A DNA stretch of 41,681 nt, from positions 1 through 41,681 of the forward strand of contig CAJVXP010000020.1 in NCBI GenBank assembly GCA_913009685.1, in the 5' to 3' direction. The stretch's first letter is position 1. Every line of letters starts with the position of its first letter. Below are positions 16,355 through 24,445 of the stretch, one piece after another. This DNA is from an uncultured Bacteroidota bacterium. Lineage in GTDB: Bacteria; Bacteroidota; Bacteroidia; Bacteroidales; F082. Made by a program: the position numbers and the translations under genes. The notes beneath the pieces were generated by a model. It saw nothing but the letters and a program-made list of their open reading frames with translations, did not search any database and was not told the DNA's origin.

Positions 16355-18346
16355 ATGTACGACATTATAACGCTGAACAGTAAGCTGGTAGGCGAATTAC
16401 GACAAATTGCCAAAGAGCTTGAAATTCCCAAACATGAGAAATTAATAAAACGGGATCTGATTTATAAGATTTTAGATCAGCAGGCTTTGAATCCCGGAAA
16501 GGAACAGACACAAAACGAGCAGCATCGGGAAAAAAGACCTTATAAACCCGGGAGAACAGAGAATAATAAGCCTCAGCAAAAGGACGAAAAGGCTGTAAAA
16601 GCGGCAGTACCTGAAAAAAAGACATCAGATGACAATACAGAGCAGCCAACTCCGCAACAGAAAAGACGTCGTGGCCGCCCTCGCAAGATTCAACAACCGA
16701 TAACTAATACCAGGGAAGAAGCAACGGAAAAGAAACCGGAGCCTGCTTTACCTTCTAATGAGAATTCTCAGGCGAAACCTTCGGATAAACCTAAGAGCCG
16801 TGAAGTGGTGGCTGCCAAAAATGAGAACTCCCCCCGGAAAAAGGAGGATACTGTCGTAAATACAGATTCCGAATTGCAACAAAAACCAAAATCTCATTTG
16901 GAACAATATGAAGCCCGCATCCATCGTCGTAGAATTGCCCCTCCGCAAGACACATCAAAAACCGCCGAAGGATCAAAAACAGAAGCAGTAAAAAGCGAAG
17001 GAACAGAGCACCTACAGCAAGAACAGAAAGGAACAGAGCACCTACAGCAAGAACAGAAAGGAACAGAGCGCCTACAGCAAGAACAGAAAGGAACAGAGCG
17101 CCTACAGCAAGAACAGAAAGGAACAGAGCGCCTACAGCAAGAACAGAAAGTAACAGACCAGAAAACCAGGCCACAATATCACCCCAAAGAAAGAGAACCG
17201 AAAAAACAAGTGGAAAGTACCTATATACTGGAAGGCGTTATTAACTCTGAAGGGGTTTTGGAAATTATGCCCGATGGCTATGGATTTTTACGTTCTTCGG
17301 ATTACAATTACCTGAACTCTCCGGATGACATTTATGTTTCGCAGTCACAGATTAAACTTTTCGGACTTAAAACCGGAGACACCGTTCTGGGGACCATCCG
17401 TCCGCCCAAAGAGGGAGAAAAATACTTCCCTCTCATAAAAGTGATCACCATCAATGGAAAAACACCGGAAGAGATTCGCGACCGTATTCCATTTGACTTT
17501 TTGACACCACTGTTTCCTAAAACAAAGTTTAAACTGACAGGACATGCTAAGGAGACTTTCTCCACACGGATAATGGATATGTTTTGCCCCATTGGAAAAG
17601 GGCAGCGTGGTTTGATTGTCTCACAACCTAAAACCGGGAAAACCGTTCTTCTGAAAGAGGTAGCCAATGCCATCGCCTCCAACCATCCCGAGGTGTATCT
17701 GATTATTCTTCTCATCGATGAACGCCCCGAGGAGGTTACCGACATGGCACGTAGCGTTAATGCGGAGGTGATTGCTTCTACTTTTGACGAACCGGCTGAG
17801 AAACATGTGAAAATTGCCAACTTAGTACTCGAAAAAGCCAAACGCATGACCGAAAGCGGCCATGATGTTGTCATTCTATTAGATTCCATTACACGGCTGG
17901 CACGAGCTTACAATACCGTTTCGCCCGCTTCCGGCAAAGTACTTTCCGGTGGTGTGGAAGCCAACGCACTGCAAAAACCGAAACGTTTCTTTGGTGCTGC
18001 CCGTCAGATTGAAGATGGCGGCTCGCTTACCATTCTGGCCACGGCTCTTATCGACACAGGTTCCAAAATGGATGAAGTTATTTTTGAGGAGTTTAAAGGA
18101 ACCGGAAATATGGAGCTGCAACTTGACCGCAAACTTTCCAACAAACGTATTTTCCCGGCTATCGATATTGTGGCTTCCAGTACTCGCCGCGAAGACTTGT
18201 TGCTTGACAAAGATGTCTTGCAGAGGGTCTGGATTCTGAGAAATCACCTCTCTGATATGAATCCGGTGGAAGCCATGCAGTTCCTGAAAGAAAGAATGAA
18301 GTTTACCAAAACCAATGAAGAGTTTCTGCTTTCGATGAATAGTTAA
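16355..18346 (+). CDS. rho: Transcription termination factor Rho with a long disordered insert
   Basis: The protein has 663 residues against about 420 in E. coli. Residues 1-46 form the N-terminal Rho helical domain ([20 protein letters not shown]). Residues 47-290 are a hydrophilic low-complexity region rich in K, E, Q and P, including an [10 protein letters not shown]-hook-like motif and five GTE(H/R)LQQEQK repeats. Residues 291-370 form the RNA-binding cold-shock-like domain ([20 protein letters not shown]). The RecA-like motor runs from about 385 to 655, with P-loop PKTGKT at 425-430, [26 protein letters not shown] and [12 protein letters not shown]. It is a hexameric RNA helicase that terminates transcription. 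Long disordered inserts in Rho are known from Bacteroidota and have been linked to phase separation in Bacteroides. Confidence 0.97.
   Translation: MYDIITLNSKLVGELRQIAKELEIPKHEKLIKRDLIYKILDQQALNPGKEQTQNEQHREKRPYKPGRTENNKPQQKDEKAVKAAVPEKKTSDDNTEQPTPQQKRRRGRPRKIQQPITNTREEATEKKPEPALPSNENSQAKPSDKPKSREVVAAKNENSPRKKEDTVVNTDSELQQKPKSHLEQYEARIHRRRIAPPQDTSKTAEGSKTEAVKSEGTEHLQQEQKGTEHLQQEQKGTERLQQEQKGTERLQQEQKGTERLQQEQKVTDQKTRPQYHPKEREPKKQVESTYILEGVINSEGVLEIMPDGYGFLRSSDYNYLNSPDDIYVSQSQIKLFGLKTGDTVLGTIRPPKEGEKYFPLIKVITINGKTPEEIRDRIPFDFLTPLFPKTKFKLTGHAKETFSTRIMDMFCPIGKGQRGLIVSQPKTGKTVLLKEVANAIASNHPEVYLIILLIDERPEEVTDMARSVNAEVIASTFDEPAEKHVKIANLVLEKAKRMTESGHDVVILLDSITRLARAYNTVSPASGKVLSGGVEANALQKPKRFFGAARQIEDGGSLTILATALIDTGSKMDEVIFEEFKGTGNMELQLDRKLSNKRIFPAIDIVASSTRREDLLLDKDVLQRVWILRNHLSDMNPVEAMQFLKERMKFTKTNEEFLLSMNS
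17000..17149 (+). repeat. Five 30-bp tandem repeats inside rho
   Basis: Five head-to-tail 30-bp units start at 17000, 17030, 17060, 17090 and 17120. Each encodes GTE(H/R)LQQEQK. The copies are identical except for one base: units 1-2 have CAC (His), units 3-5 CGC (Arg). A degenerate partial unit follows at 17150. The multiple of three keeps the frame whatever the copy number, so length variation would be tolerated. The near identity indicates recent expansion. Confidence 0.97.
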
Positions 18347-18366
18347 ATTTTGGTACCTTTTAGAAT

Positions 18367-18401
18367 AAAAAAACCGGCTCGCAATACAGGCCGGTTTTTT
18401 T
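18367..18401. terminator. Bidirectional terminator between rho and the convergent mpl
   Basis: Seven A residues plus CCGGC (18367-18378) pair with GCCGG plus seven T residues (18390-18401) around an 11-base loop. The symmetric A and T tracts allow termination in both directions. Confidence 0.9.
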
Positions 18402-18418
18402 GTGTCCCAAATTTAGAA

Positions 18419-19780
18419 CTATCGCTCCAAAAGCATTCTTGCCAATTCACCCATATTAATGCCGTTAAAATTCCCCGAGCTCATCATCAGAAAAATATCT
18501 TCCGGGGTACTGTTTTTTTTCAACCAGTGCGTCATCTCGTCCGCATCGTCAAAAACCATCAAATCATCCCGTCCAAATGCTTTTTTCACCTGGCTTTTAT
18601 TCAGCATAGGTAACCGTTTCATTTTCAGGGCATGCAGATTAAAATAAACCAACGCCCGGTCGGCTTTGTCCATGGTTCCGGCATACTGGTCGAGGAAACG
18701 GCTGTTAAGACTGCTGAACGTGTGCAGCTCGAAACAAGCCAGCACCTGCTGAACGGTGAATTGTGCCTTTACCGCCTCCAGCGTAGCTTTTAGCTTGGAA
18801 GGCGCATGAGCAAAATCGCTGTAAAGCCGTCCTCTCCCTTTTTGTAAAACAAGCTCCAGCCTTTTGGCAGCGCCTTTAAACCCGGAAACAGCCTCAAAAA
18901 ACTGTTCGTTGGTCAATCCGAGCTCTTTGCAAACCAGCCGAGCACCGTTCATATTCAACAGGTTATGCCTGCCAAAAATTTTCAACGGGATTTTTGATTT
19001 TCCGTCAAAGACATAAGAGGTTCCTTCTACAATTTCAAAATCAGGCGTTTGGTAAGGAATCTTTTGAATATCATTTGTATTTTTTCTAATCAAATTACGC
19101 AACGTATCATCTTCGGTATTGTAAATTAGTGTTCCATTCTTCTCCACTAAATCGATAAAAACGGAAAACTGTTCAAGATAATTTTCACAGGTTGGAAAGA
19201 CGTTGATATGATCCCAGGCAATACCGCTAAGCAGTGCCAGATGCGGATGATACCAATGGAATTTGGGACGCCGGTCAACAGGAGAGCTCAAATACTCATC
19301 GCCTTCAAAAATCATTACAGGGGCATCGTTGCTCAGCCGTACCATCACCTCAAAATCTTTCAGTTTCGAACCTACGAGGTAATCAAAATCCTTATTCCAG
19401 TATTTCAGCACATGCATAATCATGGCGGTGATGGTAGTTTTGCCGTGGCTTCCACCTACTACTACGCGCTTTTTATTTTTGGCATGTTCGTAAAGAAATT
19501 CCGGATAAGAATAAATTTTAGCGCCAATCTCCTGTGCACGGAGTAATTCCGGATTATCCGGCCGGGCATGCATGCCGAGAATAATGGCATCTAAGTCGTT
19601 GGAAATTATTCCGGGATGCCAGCCATCGGTTTCCGGCAACAAGCCATATTTCTTCAACCTTCCCCGCGATGGCTCAAAAATCTCATCATCCGAGCCGGTA
19701 ATTTCGTGTCCGTTAATTTTCAGGGCAATGGCAAGATTGTGCATGGCGCTTCCCCCGATGGCAATAAAATGAATCCTCAT
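18419..19780 (-). CDS. mpl: Mur ligase family protein, probable murein peptide ligase Mpl
   Basis: This 453-residue Mur ligase has an N-terminal Rossmann domain (IHFIAIGGSAMHNLAIAL, MurC/Mpl type), an ATP-binding P-loop GGSHGKTT at 109-116, and the central-domain signatures IFEGDEYLSSPVDRRPK and GIAWDHINVFPT that mark Mpl rather than MurC. The C-terminal domain begins near 320 (SDFAHAPSKLKATLEAVK). Mpl joins recycled L-Ala-gamma-D-Glu-meso-Dap tripeptide to UDP-MurNAc in the cytoplasm. The gene stands alone, convergent to rho and 67 bp downstream of lpxB. MurC itself is the alternative, but the EGDEY and DH motifs and length favour Mpl. Confidence 0.88.
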   Translation of the reverse strand: MRIHFIAIGGSAMHNLAIALKINGHEITGSDDEIFEPSRGRLKKYGLLPETDGWHPGIISNDLDAIILGMHARPDNPELLRAQEIGAKIYSYPEFLYEHAKNKKRVVVGGSHGKTTITAMIMHVLKYWNKDFDYLVGSKLKDFEVMVRLSNDAPVMIFEGDEYLSSPVDRRPKFHWYHPHLALLSGIAWDHINVFPTCENYLEQFSVFIDLVEKNGTLIYNTEDDTLRNLIRKNTNDIQKIPYQTPDFEIVEGTSYVFDGKSKIPLKIFGRHNLLNMNGARLVCKELGLTNEQFFEAVSGFKGAAKRLELVLQKGRGRLYSDFAHAPSKLKATLEAVKAQFTVQQVLACFELHTFSSLNSRFLDQYAGTMDKADRALVYFNLHALKMKRLPMLNKSQVKKAFGRDDLMVFDDADEMTHWLKKNSTPEDIFLMMSSGNFNGINMGELARMLLER

Positions 19781-19847
19781 ATTGACATGTATTATAAAAG
19801 GTAAAAATAGAAAAAAGCCGGCAGAAAGATATGTAATGGTTGGCGGG

Positions 19848-20951
19848 TTATTTTTTCAAAATTTCAGCAATGACAACTGCTGCCCGCTGTGAAGCGCCGC
19901 TTGATCCCAGCTTTGTTTTCAGCAGCTCATAATCAGCAGCAATTTGTTTACGGCGTGTCTTGTTTTCCAACAATTCGTGCAGCTCGGCCATTAGATTTTT
20001 TTCAGAGAATTCGTGCTGAATAAGCTCTTTCACCACCTCTTTATCCAGGATCAGGTTCACCAGCGAAATAAATTTTATATGAACCAGGAGCCTGGCAATG
20101 AAATAGCTGACCGGCGACGCTTCGTAGCAAACTACTTGTGGAACTCCGAGCAGGGCAGCTTCGAGCGTTGCCGTCCCCGAAGCTACCAAAGCAGCATCGG
20201 CATGGTGCAATAGGGCATGTGTCTGATCAAAAACCACAGTTGTCCCTTTTACAAGGTAAACTTCTTCAGGCACCGATTTAACACCGGCAACCACAAATTG
20301 ATAAGCAGAGAACCGGGCTTTTACCGATAGCATTTTAGGCAGGATTTTTTTTATCTCCTGCACCCGGCTTCCCGGCAATACCGCCACAATTGGTCGCTCA
20401 TCAAGCTTGTTTTGTTTTAGAAATTTATCTTTTGGAATCCGCTTCTCTTCAGCCAGCTCATCCAACAGCGGGTGCCCAACAAAGTCAGCCTGATAATCAA
20501 ACCGGGCGTAGAACTCTTTCTCAAAAGGCAAAATCACCAACATCCGGTCCACGTACTTTTTGATCTTATAAACGCGCGACTGTTTCCACGCCCAGATTGT
20601 CGGCGAAATGTAAAACACCACCTTCATCCCTTTTTTACGGGCAAATTTGGCCATAGAAAGGTTAAATCCCGGATAATCAATGAGTACCACTACATCCGGA
20701 GTAAAGGATACGAGCTCTTTTTTACAGAAAATCATGTTTTTCCGAATGGTCCGGATATTCAGAAGCACTTCTGCAAAACCCATAAATGCCAATTCACGGT
20801 AATGCTTTACCAGCGTTCCGCCCACAGCCTGCATTTTATCGCCACCCCAAAACCGGAACACTGCCTGCGGGTCATTTCTCAAAATGGATTTCATGAGATT
20901 AGCCCCGTGCAAATCGCCCGAAGCCTCGCCGGCAATGAGGTAGTATTTCAT
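19848..20951 (-). CDS. lpxB: Lipid-A-disaccharide synthase
   Basis: This 367-residue GT19-family enzyme condenses UDP-2,3-diacylglucosamine and lipid X to form the lipid A disaccharide at the inner membrane. Signatures: YYLIAGEASGDLHGANLM at the start, GFAEVL, LIDYPGFNLSMAKFA, YISPTIWAWKQSR and the nucleotide-site motif VLPGSRVQEIKK. The segment ALVASGTATLEAALLGVPQVVCY is the UDP-binding region. Length is typical (370-385). It starts 2 bp after the small membrane gene at 20954-21250 and appears to be the last gene of a surE-unknown-lpxB operon. Confidence 0.96.
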   Translation of the reverse strand: MKYYLIAGEASGDLHGANLMKSILRNDPQAVFRFWGGDKMQAVGGTLVKHYRELAFMGFAEVLLNIRTIRKNMIFCKKELVSFTPDVVVLIDYPGFNLSMAKFARKKGMKVVFYISPTIWAWKQSRVYKIKKYVDRMLVILPFEKEFYARFDYQADFVGHPLLDELAEEKRIPKDKFLKQNKLDERPIVAVLPGSRVQEIKKILPKMLSVKARFSAYQFVVAGVKSVPEEVYLVKGTTVVFDQTHALLHHADAALVASGTATLEAALLGVPQVVCYEASPVSYFIARLLVHIKFISLVNLILDKEVVKELIQHEFSEKNLMAELHELLENKTRRKQIAADYELLKTKLGSSGASQRAAVVIAEILKK

Positions 20952-20953
20952 GG

Positions 20954-21250
20954 CTAATGCGGCTGCTTAAAATAGAGAAAGAAAAAGGCAAGAATGAGCG
21001 CAATGGTCATCAGCAGTACACCTTTGCCTGTTTTTGGGCTTTTCCATTTCACAAATGTAAGCCGGACGAGCAGGAAGTTTCCCACAATGCTGAGCAGATA
21101 AATATTTTCGGGTTGCTGCAGTCCATGCCATAAGCCCGTGCTTTTCATAAAAATATCAATAGCCCACAAAAAGCCGTAAACAGGCAACGGTAACAGCAGG
21201 GCCATCGCCATCCCGAGGAAAAAATTATCCTTTTTTAAAAAACTTTTCAT
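20954..21250 (-). CDS. Small membrane protein of unknown function between surE and lpxB
   Basis: This 98-residue protein has three hydrophobic stretches (about 10-33, 48-65 and 76-93) separated by short charged segments (MKSFLKKDN at the N-terminus and KWKSPKTGKG before the last helix). I do not recognise a family. It begins at the base after the surE stop and ends 2 bp before lpxB, so it is almost certainly translated as part of that operon. A link to lipid A transport or LpxB membrane association is only a guess from position. Confidence 0.75.
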   Translation of the reverse strand: MKSFLKKDNFFLGMAMALLLPLPVYGFLWAIDIFMKSTGLWHGLQQPENIYLLSIVGNFLLVRLTFVKWKSPKTGKGVLLMTIALILAFFFLYFKQPH

Positions 21251-22009
21251 TTAAAATTCAAGTTTTCTCAATAACTCCGGGGCTGTAAAATCAAATTGGA
21301 CGGGAACAACCGCCACATAATTATCAGCCAGCGCCTTTTCATCCGTATCTTCACGTGGGTCGCCATTCACAAAAGTCCCGCCAATCCAGTAATAAGTACG
21401 TCCGAAAGGATCGATACGCCGGTCAAAGTCTTCCACCCACCGGGCTTTTGCCTGTCTGACAACTTTAATCCCTTTCACAGGCTCGTCCGATTTTCTGGGG
21501 ATATTCACATTCAGGCAAATACCTTCCGGCAGCCCGTCACGCAACACTTTTTCGGTAATAGTTTCCACAAACGGATCCACATGACTGAAATCGGCTTCGT
21601 GGTCGTAATCGTCAAGCGAAAAGCCAATAGAGGGAATTCCGTCGATGGCGCCTTCCATAGCAGCAGCCATTGTGCCCGAATAGACGATGTTGATAGCCGC
21701 ATTGGAACCGTGGTTTATACCCGAAACCACCAAATCGGGCTTACGTTCTAACAGGGCATGTTTCCCGAGTTTCACATTATCCACTGGCGTTCCGTTGGTC
21801 AAAAATTCCCGAAAGCCCTCCTCTTCATGAATCAGTCGCGGCAGCAAAGGCGTTTTGATGGTAACAGCATGGCTCATCCCCGACATAATCTGCTCGGAAG
21901 AAATAACCACCACATTGCCAAACTTGCGCATGATGCGGATGAGTTTACGCAACCCTTTTGCATGGATGCTGTCGTCATTGGTTATCAGTATGAGTGGTCT
22001 GTCCTGCAT
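21251..22009 (-). CDS. surE: 5'-nucleotidase SurE
   Basis: From the ATG at 22007-22009 the product has 252 residues and begins MQDRPLILITNDDSIHAKGL, where N11, D12 and D13 form the metal site. SSEQIMSGMSHAVTI supplies the serine ligand and VSGINHGSNAAINIVYSGT the asparagine ligand. SurE dephosphorylates nucleoside 5'- and 3'-monophosphates and has exopolyphosphatase activity. The frame is open to 22099, but a consensus -7 element lies at 22057-22064 inside that extension, so the shorter start is supported and gives the normal length. The adjacent small membrane gene and lpxB follow. Confidence 0.94.
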   Translation of the reverse strand: MQDRPLILITNDDSIHAKGLRKLIRIMRKFGNVVVISSEQIMSGMSHAVTIKTPLLPRLIHEEEGFREFLTNGTPVDNVKLGKHALLERKPDLVVSGINHGSNAAINIVYSGTMAAAMEGAIDGIPSIGFSLDDYDHEADFSHVDPFVETITEKVLRDGLPEGICLNVNIPRKSDEPVKGIKVVRQAKARWVEDFDRRIDPFGRTYYWIGGTFVNGDPREDTDEKALADNYVAVVPVQFDFTAPELLRKLEF

Positions 22010-22056
22010 AAAATTTCTCCTTCGTAAAATTATAGAAACATTTCCGTTTTGCTCTG

Positions 22057-22064
22057 CAAATATA
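22057..22064 (-). promoter_or_regulatory. -7 element of the surE-lpxB operon
   Basis: The minus strand reads TATATTTG, a full TAnnTTTG match, with TTTC sixteen bases upstream (22084-22081) as a weak -33 box. The leader to the surE ATG at 22009 would be about 40 bases. Confidence 0.6.
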
Positions 22065-22104
22065 CAATGAGTTTTGCTTTGAAACCGCCTACAGGTCAAT
22101 TTAT

Positions 22105-22284
22105 ACCTTAATTCCGCAGGCTACCTCGTAATGAAGTGTCGAAATGTGCGCCAGGATTGGCAAGCGCAGTGAAAAAGTATCACAGCCGTAGCACCGGCTA
22201 CGGTGAGAAACTTTAAACGAGCATTATCAATAATGGCGTGCAGTTTGGTGCTGTAATATATTTAGCCTGCGGATTTAAGGTTAT
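22105..22284. mobile_element. MITE-like inverted-repeat element between maf and surE
   Basis: The ends match as inverted repeats: CCTTAATTCCGCAGGCTA at 22106-22123 and TAGCCTGCGGATTTAAGG at 22263-22280 (one mismatch). TTAT at 22101-22104 and 22281-22284 could be a target duplication. Inside are a long imperfect hairpin (22174-22192 with 22197-22214, core GCCGTAGC/GCTACGG), a second near 22145-22168 and a CATTAT/ATAATG hairpin near 22221-22236. It has no open frame. It ends exactly at the maf stop codon. A non-autonomous transposon or a structured repeat are both possible; other copies in the genome would decide. Confidence 0.5.
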
Positions 22285-22871
22285 GACAGAAACCTGCTCA
22301 GCTCTTCATATAACCGGTGTGTAGGCAGCCCCATGATGTTAAAGTAGGAGCCTTCGATTTTCTGGATGGCCGCATGTCCAATCCACTCCTGGATGCCGTA
22401 AGCTCCGGCCTTATCCATTGGCTTGTAGTTTTTTATGTAATAATTTATTTCATCTTCCGAAAGGACTTTAAAATACACGGAGGAACTGACGGTGAAGGTC
22501 TTCATCTTTTCGCGCAGCCGCAGGCACACGCCGGTAATTACCTCGTGTTTTTTGCCGGAAAGCTGCCGGAGCATCTCTGCAGCCTCTTTTTCTCCGTCCG
22601 GTTTCCCCAGTATTTTGTTATCCAACGTAACCAGCGTGTCGGCAGAGATTAGCAATGTATTTTCGTTGAGTTCCTCTTCACGAAAGGCCAGACTTTTCAG
22701 CCGGCAAAGGAAAGTTACTGCCGACTCAGGACTCAAATTATCAGGAAAAATTTCTTCTACATCCCGTGTTTGAATACGAAAGGAGATATCCATTTCGGAC
22801 AGCAACTGCAGCCGCCGCGGCGACCCGGAAGCCAGAATAACATCGTAATTTTTTAATTTGTTTAGTAACAT
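22281..22871 (-). CDS. maf: Maf-family nucleotide pyrophosphatase (dTTP/UTP type)
   Basis: This 196-residue protein carries the Maf signature ASGSPRRLQLL (residues 15-25), the ISADTLVTLDNKILGKP catalytic segment, GKKHEVITGV and DKAGAYGIQEWIG. Maf proteins hydrolyse non-canonical or modified nucleoside triphosphates; the YhdE branch prefers dTTP and UTP. Length is normal (about 190-200). The start lies 2 bp after the prenyltransferase gene. Its TAA stop at 22281-22283 lies in the TTAT sequence that borders the inverted-repeat element, so an insertion may have occurred right at the gene end. Confidence 0.94.
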   Translation of the reverse strand: MLLNKLKNYDVILASGSPRRLQLLSEMDISFRIQTRDVEEIFPDNLSPESAVTFLCRLKSLAFREEELNENTLLISADTLVTLDNKILGKPDGEKEAAEMLRQLSGKKHEVITGVCLRLREKMKTFTVSSSVYFKVLSEDEINYYIKNYKPMDKAGAYGIQEWIGHAAIQKIEGSYFNIMGLPTHRLYEELSRFLS

Positions 22872-22873
22872 AA

Positions 22874-23800
22874 CTAAAATTCAAAATAAAACAACCCTAT
22901 GGACAAAACCCCGGCAACCATCAGCAGTTTTATCCAGAGCGAAAGCAGCCTGAAATGTTCTTTCCGGCTGGCATTGAGTAGTTTTAGAAGTACAAAAGCA
23001 AAAAGTAAATCCACGATGAAAAAATACAAAAACAACCAGACGAACCCGTTGCGATAGAAAAACCATTGAAAACCAAATGAAGCAAACAATCCCAACAAAT
23101 TGACAATAAGTGCTATGTTTTTGGCTTTTTTCATCCCATAAGCTACCGGCAATGTCAGGCATCCTGTCTGCTGGTCGCCTTCCACATCTTCCATGTCTTT
23201 TACTACTTCGCGCATCAAACTAACCAGAAAAGCGAAGCCCATATAAATCAATACCAGCCAGTTAACCGTCATTAATACGTTACGACCAACCTGCACGGAC
23301 TGTTCCAGCAAGGCCATCAACTCGTAGAGCCATACCAGCCCGAAAGAAAGAGCGCTCAAAAAAGCCACCACGAGATTTCCCATCAGCACCTGGCACTGGT
23401 AACGTGCCGCATAAAACCACAGCAGCCCGGCAGTCAGGACAAAAATCAGGGAATAACTTCCCTTGCCCAGCCAAAAAGAGAGCCAGGTTCCGGCAAGAAT
23501 ACCGCCCAATGAAAAAATCCAATAAAACAACATGCCTTGCTTTGGTGTAAAGAACCGCTCAAAAGGATTTCTCCCCGGCTTGTTAACCGCATCGGTTTGC
23601 AAATCTTTCAAATCGTTTATGACGTAGCCTCCCATGGCGGTGAGCAACACGGCCACGACAAGTAGCAAAAAACTTGTCAGGTTCAGTCCCACGGCAGAAA
23701 CAGCCAAACCCGGCCGAATTAACAGAAACAGGAGAAAGCTCATGCTCAAAATCACCATCACCAGATTCGGCCAGCGAATCATTTTAAAAAATGTGCGCAT
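22874..23800 (-). CDS. UbiA-family prenyltransferase (possibly geranylgeranylglyceryl-phosphate type)
   Basis: This 308-residue protein has about nine membrane helices and both Asp-rich motifs of the UbiA superfamily: NDLKDLQTDAVNKPGRNP (near residues 62-79) and DMEDVEGDQQTGC (near 202-214), which bind Mg2+-prenyl diphosphate. Close relatives in Bacteroidota are usually annotated as geranylgeranylglycerol-phosphate geranylgeranyltransferase, but substrate cannot be read from sequence. MenA is an alternative, although its usual motif differs. It is co-transcribed with maf (2 bp gap) behind an unusual repeat-rich upstream region (23810-23892). Confidence 0.85.
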   Translation of the reverse strand: MRTFFKMIRWPNLVMVILSMSFLLFLLIRPGLAVSAVGLNLTSFLLLVVAVLLTAMGGYVINDLKDLQTDAVNKPGRNPFERFFTPKQGMLFYWIFSLGGILAGTWLSFWLGKGSYSLIFVLTAGLLWFYAARYQCQVLMGNLVVAFLSALSFGLVWLYELMALLEQSVQVGRNVLMTVNWLVLIYMGFAFLVSLMREVVKDMEDVEGDQQTGCLTLPVAYGMKKAKNIALIVNLLGLFASFGFQWFFYRNGFVWLFLYFFIVDLLFAFVLLKLLNASRKEHFRLLSLWIKLLMVAGVLSIGLFYFEF

Positions 23801-23809
23801 ATTTTTTAT

Positions 23810-23892
23810 TTGTCATTGGTCATTCAATTGTCATTCGCTGCGCTGTCAGGCAATTGTCAAACGGTTGTCATTCAGTTGTCAAACAATCGTTA
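23810..23892. repeat. Phased TTGTCA repeat array upstream of the prenyltransferase gene
   Basis: TTGTCA begins at 23810, 23828, 23854, 23865 and 23876, with CTGTCA at 23843. The last three are exactly 11 bp apart (unit TTGTCAnnCnn), close to one helical turn. The array fills most of the 123-bp gap between the KdsC-like gene and the prenyltransferase start, i.e. the likely promoter region of the prenyltransferase-maf operon. Confidence 0.7.
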
Positions 23893-23923
23893 TTCCATCA
23901 ACTTCCAAACTTCTCTATGTCAT

Positions 23924-24445
23924 TCACCAGGTAAATGCCTCCGGGGTCATCCATTTTCCCTGCACTTTCATCACCTGTTCGATAATATCGCGTACACAAC
24001 CTTCGCCGCCTTTTTTGTCGGAGATGTAAATGGAGACTTCCTTTACCTCCTCAGCGGCATCGGCAGGACTTACGGGCACTCCTACCCTTTTCATCACAGG
24101 GATATCCGGAATATCATCGCCCATGTAAACCACATTTTTGGGATCGATGTTTTTTTCTTTAATGTATTTCTCAAAGACTTCCACTTTATTTTTCACCCCG
24201 GTAAAAGCATCCTTAATATTCAATGTGTCGAACCGGTTGTCCATAGACCTGGAAAACCCCCCGGAAATAACCACAACGTTATATCCCATTTTCACAGCGA
24301 GTTGCAGCACATAACCATCCCGCACATTGGCCGTACGCAACGGCGGGTCATCGTGTTGTAGTATCACGCGGCCATCGGTCATAACGCCGTCATAATCAAA
24401 CATAAATGTATTCACCCCGGTGAGCAGTGCTTTGTAATTACTCAT
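23924..24445 (-). CDS. kdsC: KdsC-type HAD phosphatase (3-deoxy-D-manno-octulosonate 8-phosphate phosphatase)
   Basis: This 173-residue capless HAD enzyme has motif I FDYDGVMTDG (nucleophile and general acid Asp), motif II VVVISGG, motif III lysine in KNKVEVFEKY and motif IV MGDDIPDIPVM. The tail GGEGCVRDIIEQVM is the KdsC C-terminal signature that caps the neighbouring active site in the tetramer. It removes phosphate from Kdo-8-P in the lipopolysaccharide core pathway, agreeing with lpxB and the heptose kinase nearby. The start overlaps the upstream gene by 8 bases. A related sialic-acid-type phosphatase is less likely. Confidence 0.88.
   Translation of the reverse strand: MSNYKALLTGVNTFMFDYDGVMTDGRVILQHDDPPLRTANVRDGYVLQLAVKMGYNVVVISGGFSRSMDNRFDTLNIKDAFTGVKNKVEVFEKYIKEKNIDPKNVVYMGDDIPDIPVMKRVGVPVSPADAAEEVKEVSIYISDKKGGEGCVRDIIEQVMKVQGKWMTPEAFTW

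Noticed and set aside
17000-17149. Regular 30-bp repeats considered as a CRISPR array
   Set aside because: The units are directly adjacent with no spacers and lie in frame inside the rho coding sequence.
16791-17174. Minus-strand open frame with [10 protein letters not shown] repeats, resembling a repetitive membrane protein
   Set aside because: It is the antisense reading of the 30-bp repeats in rho and has no independent support.
22010-22099. Extended SurE start with 30 extra residues
   Set aside because: The surE promoter -7 element lies inside this stretch and the shorter product has the normal SurE N-terminus.
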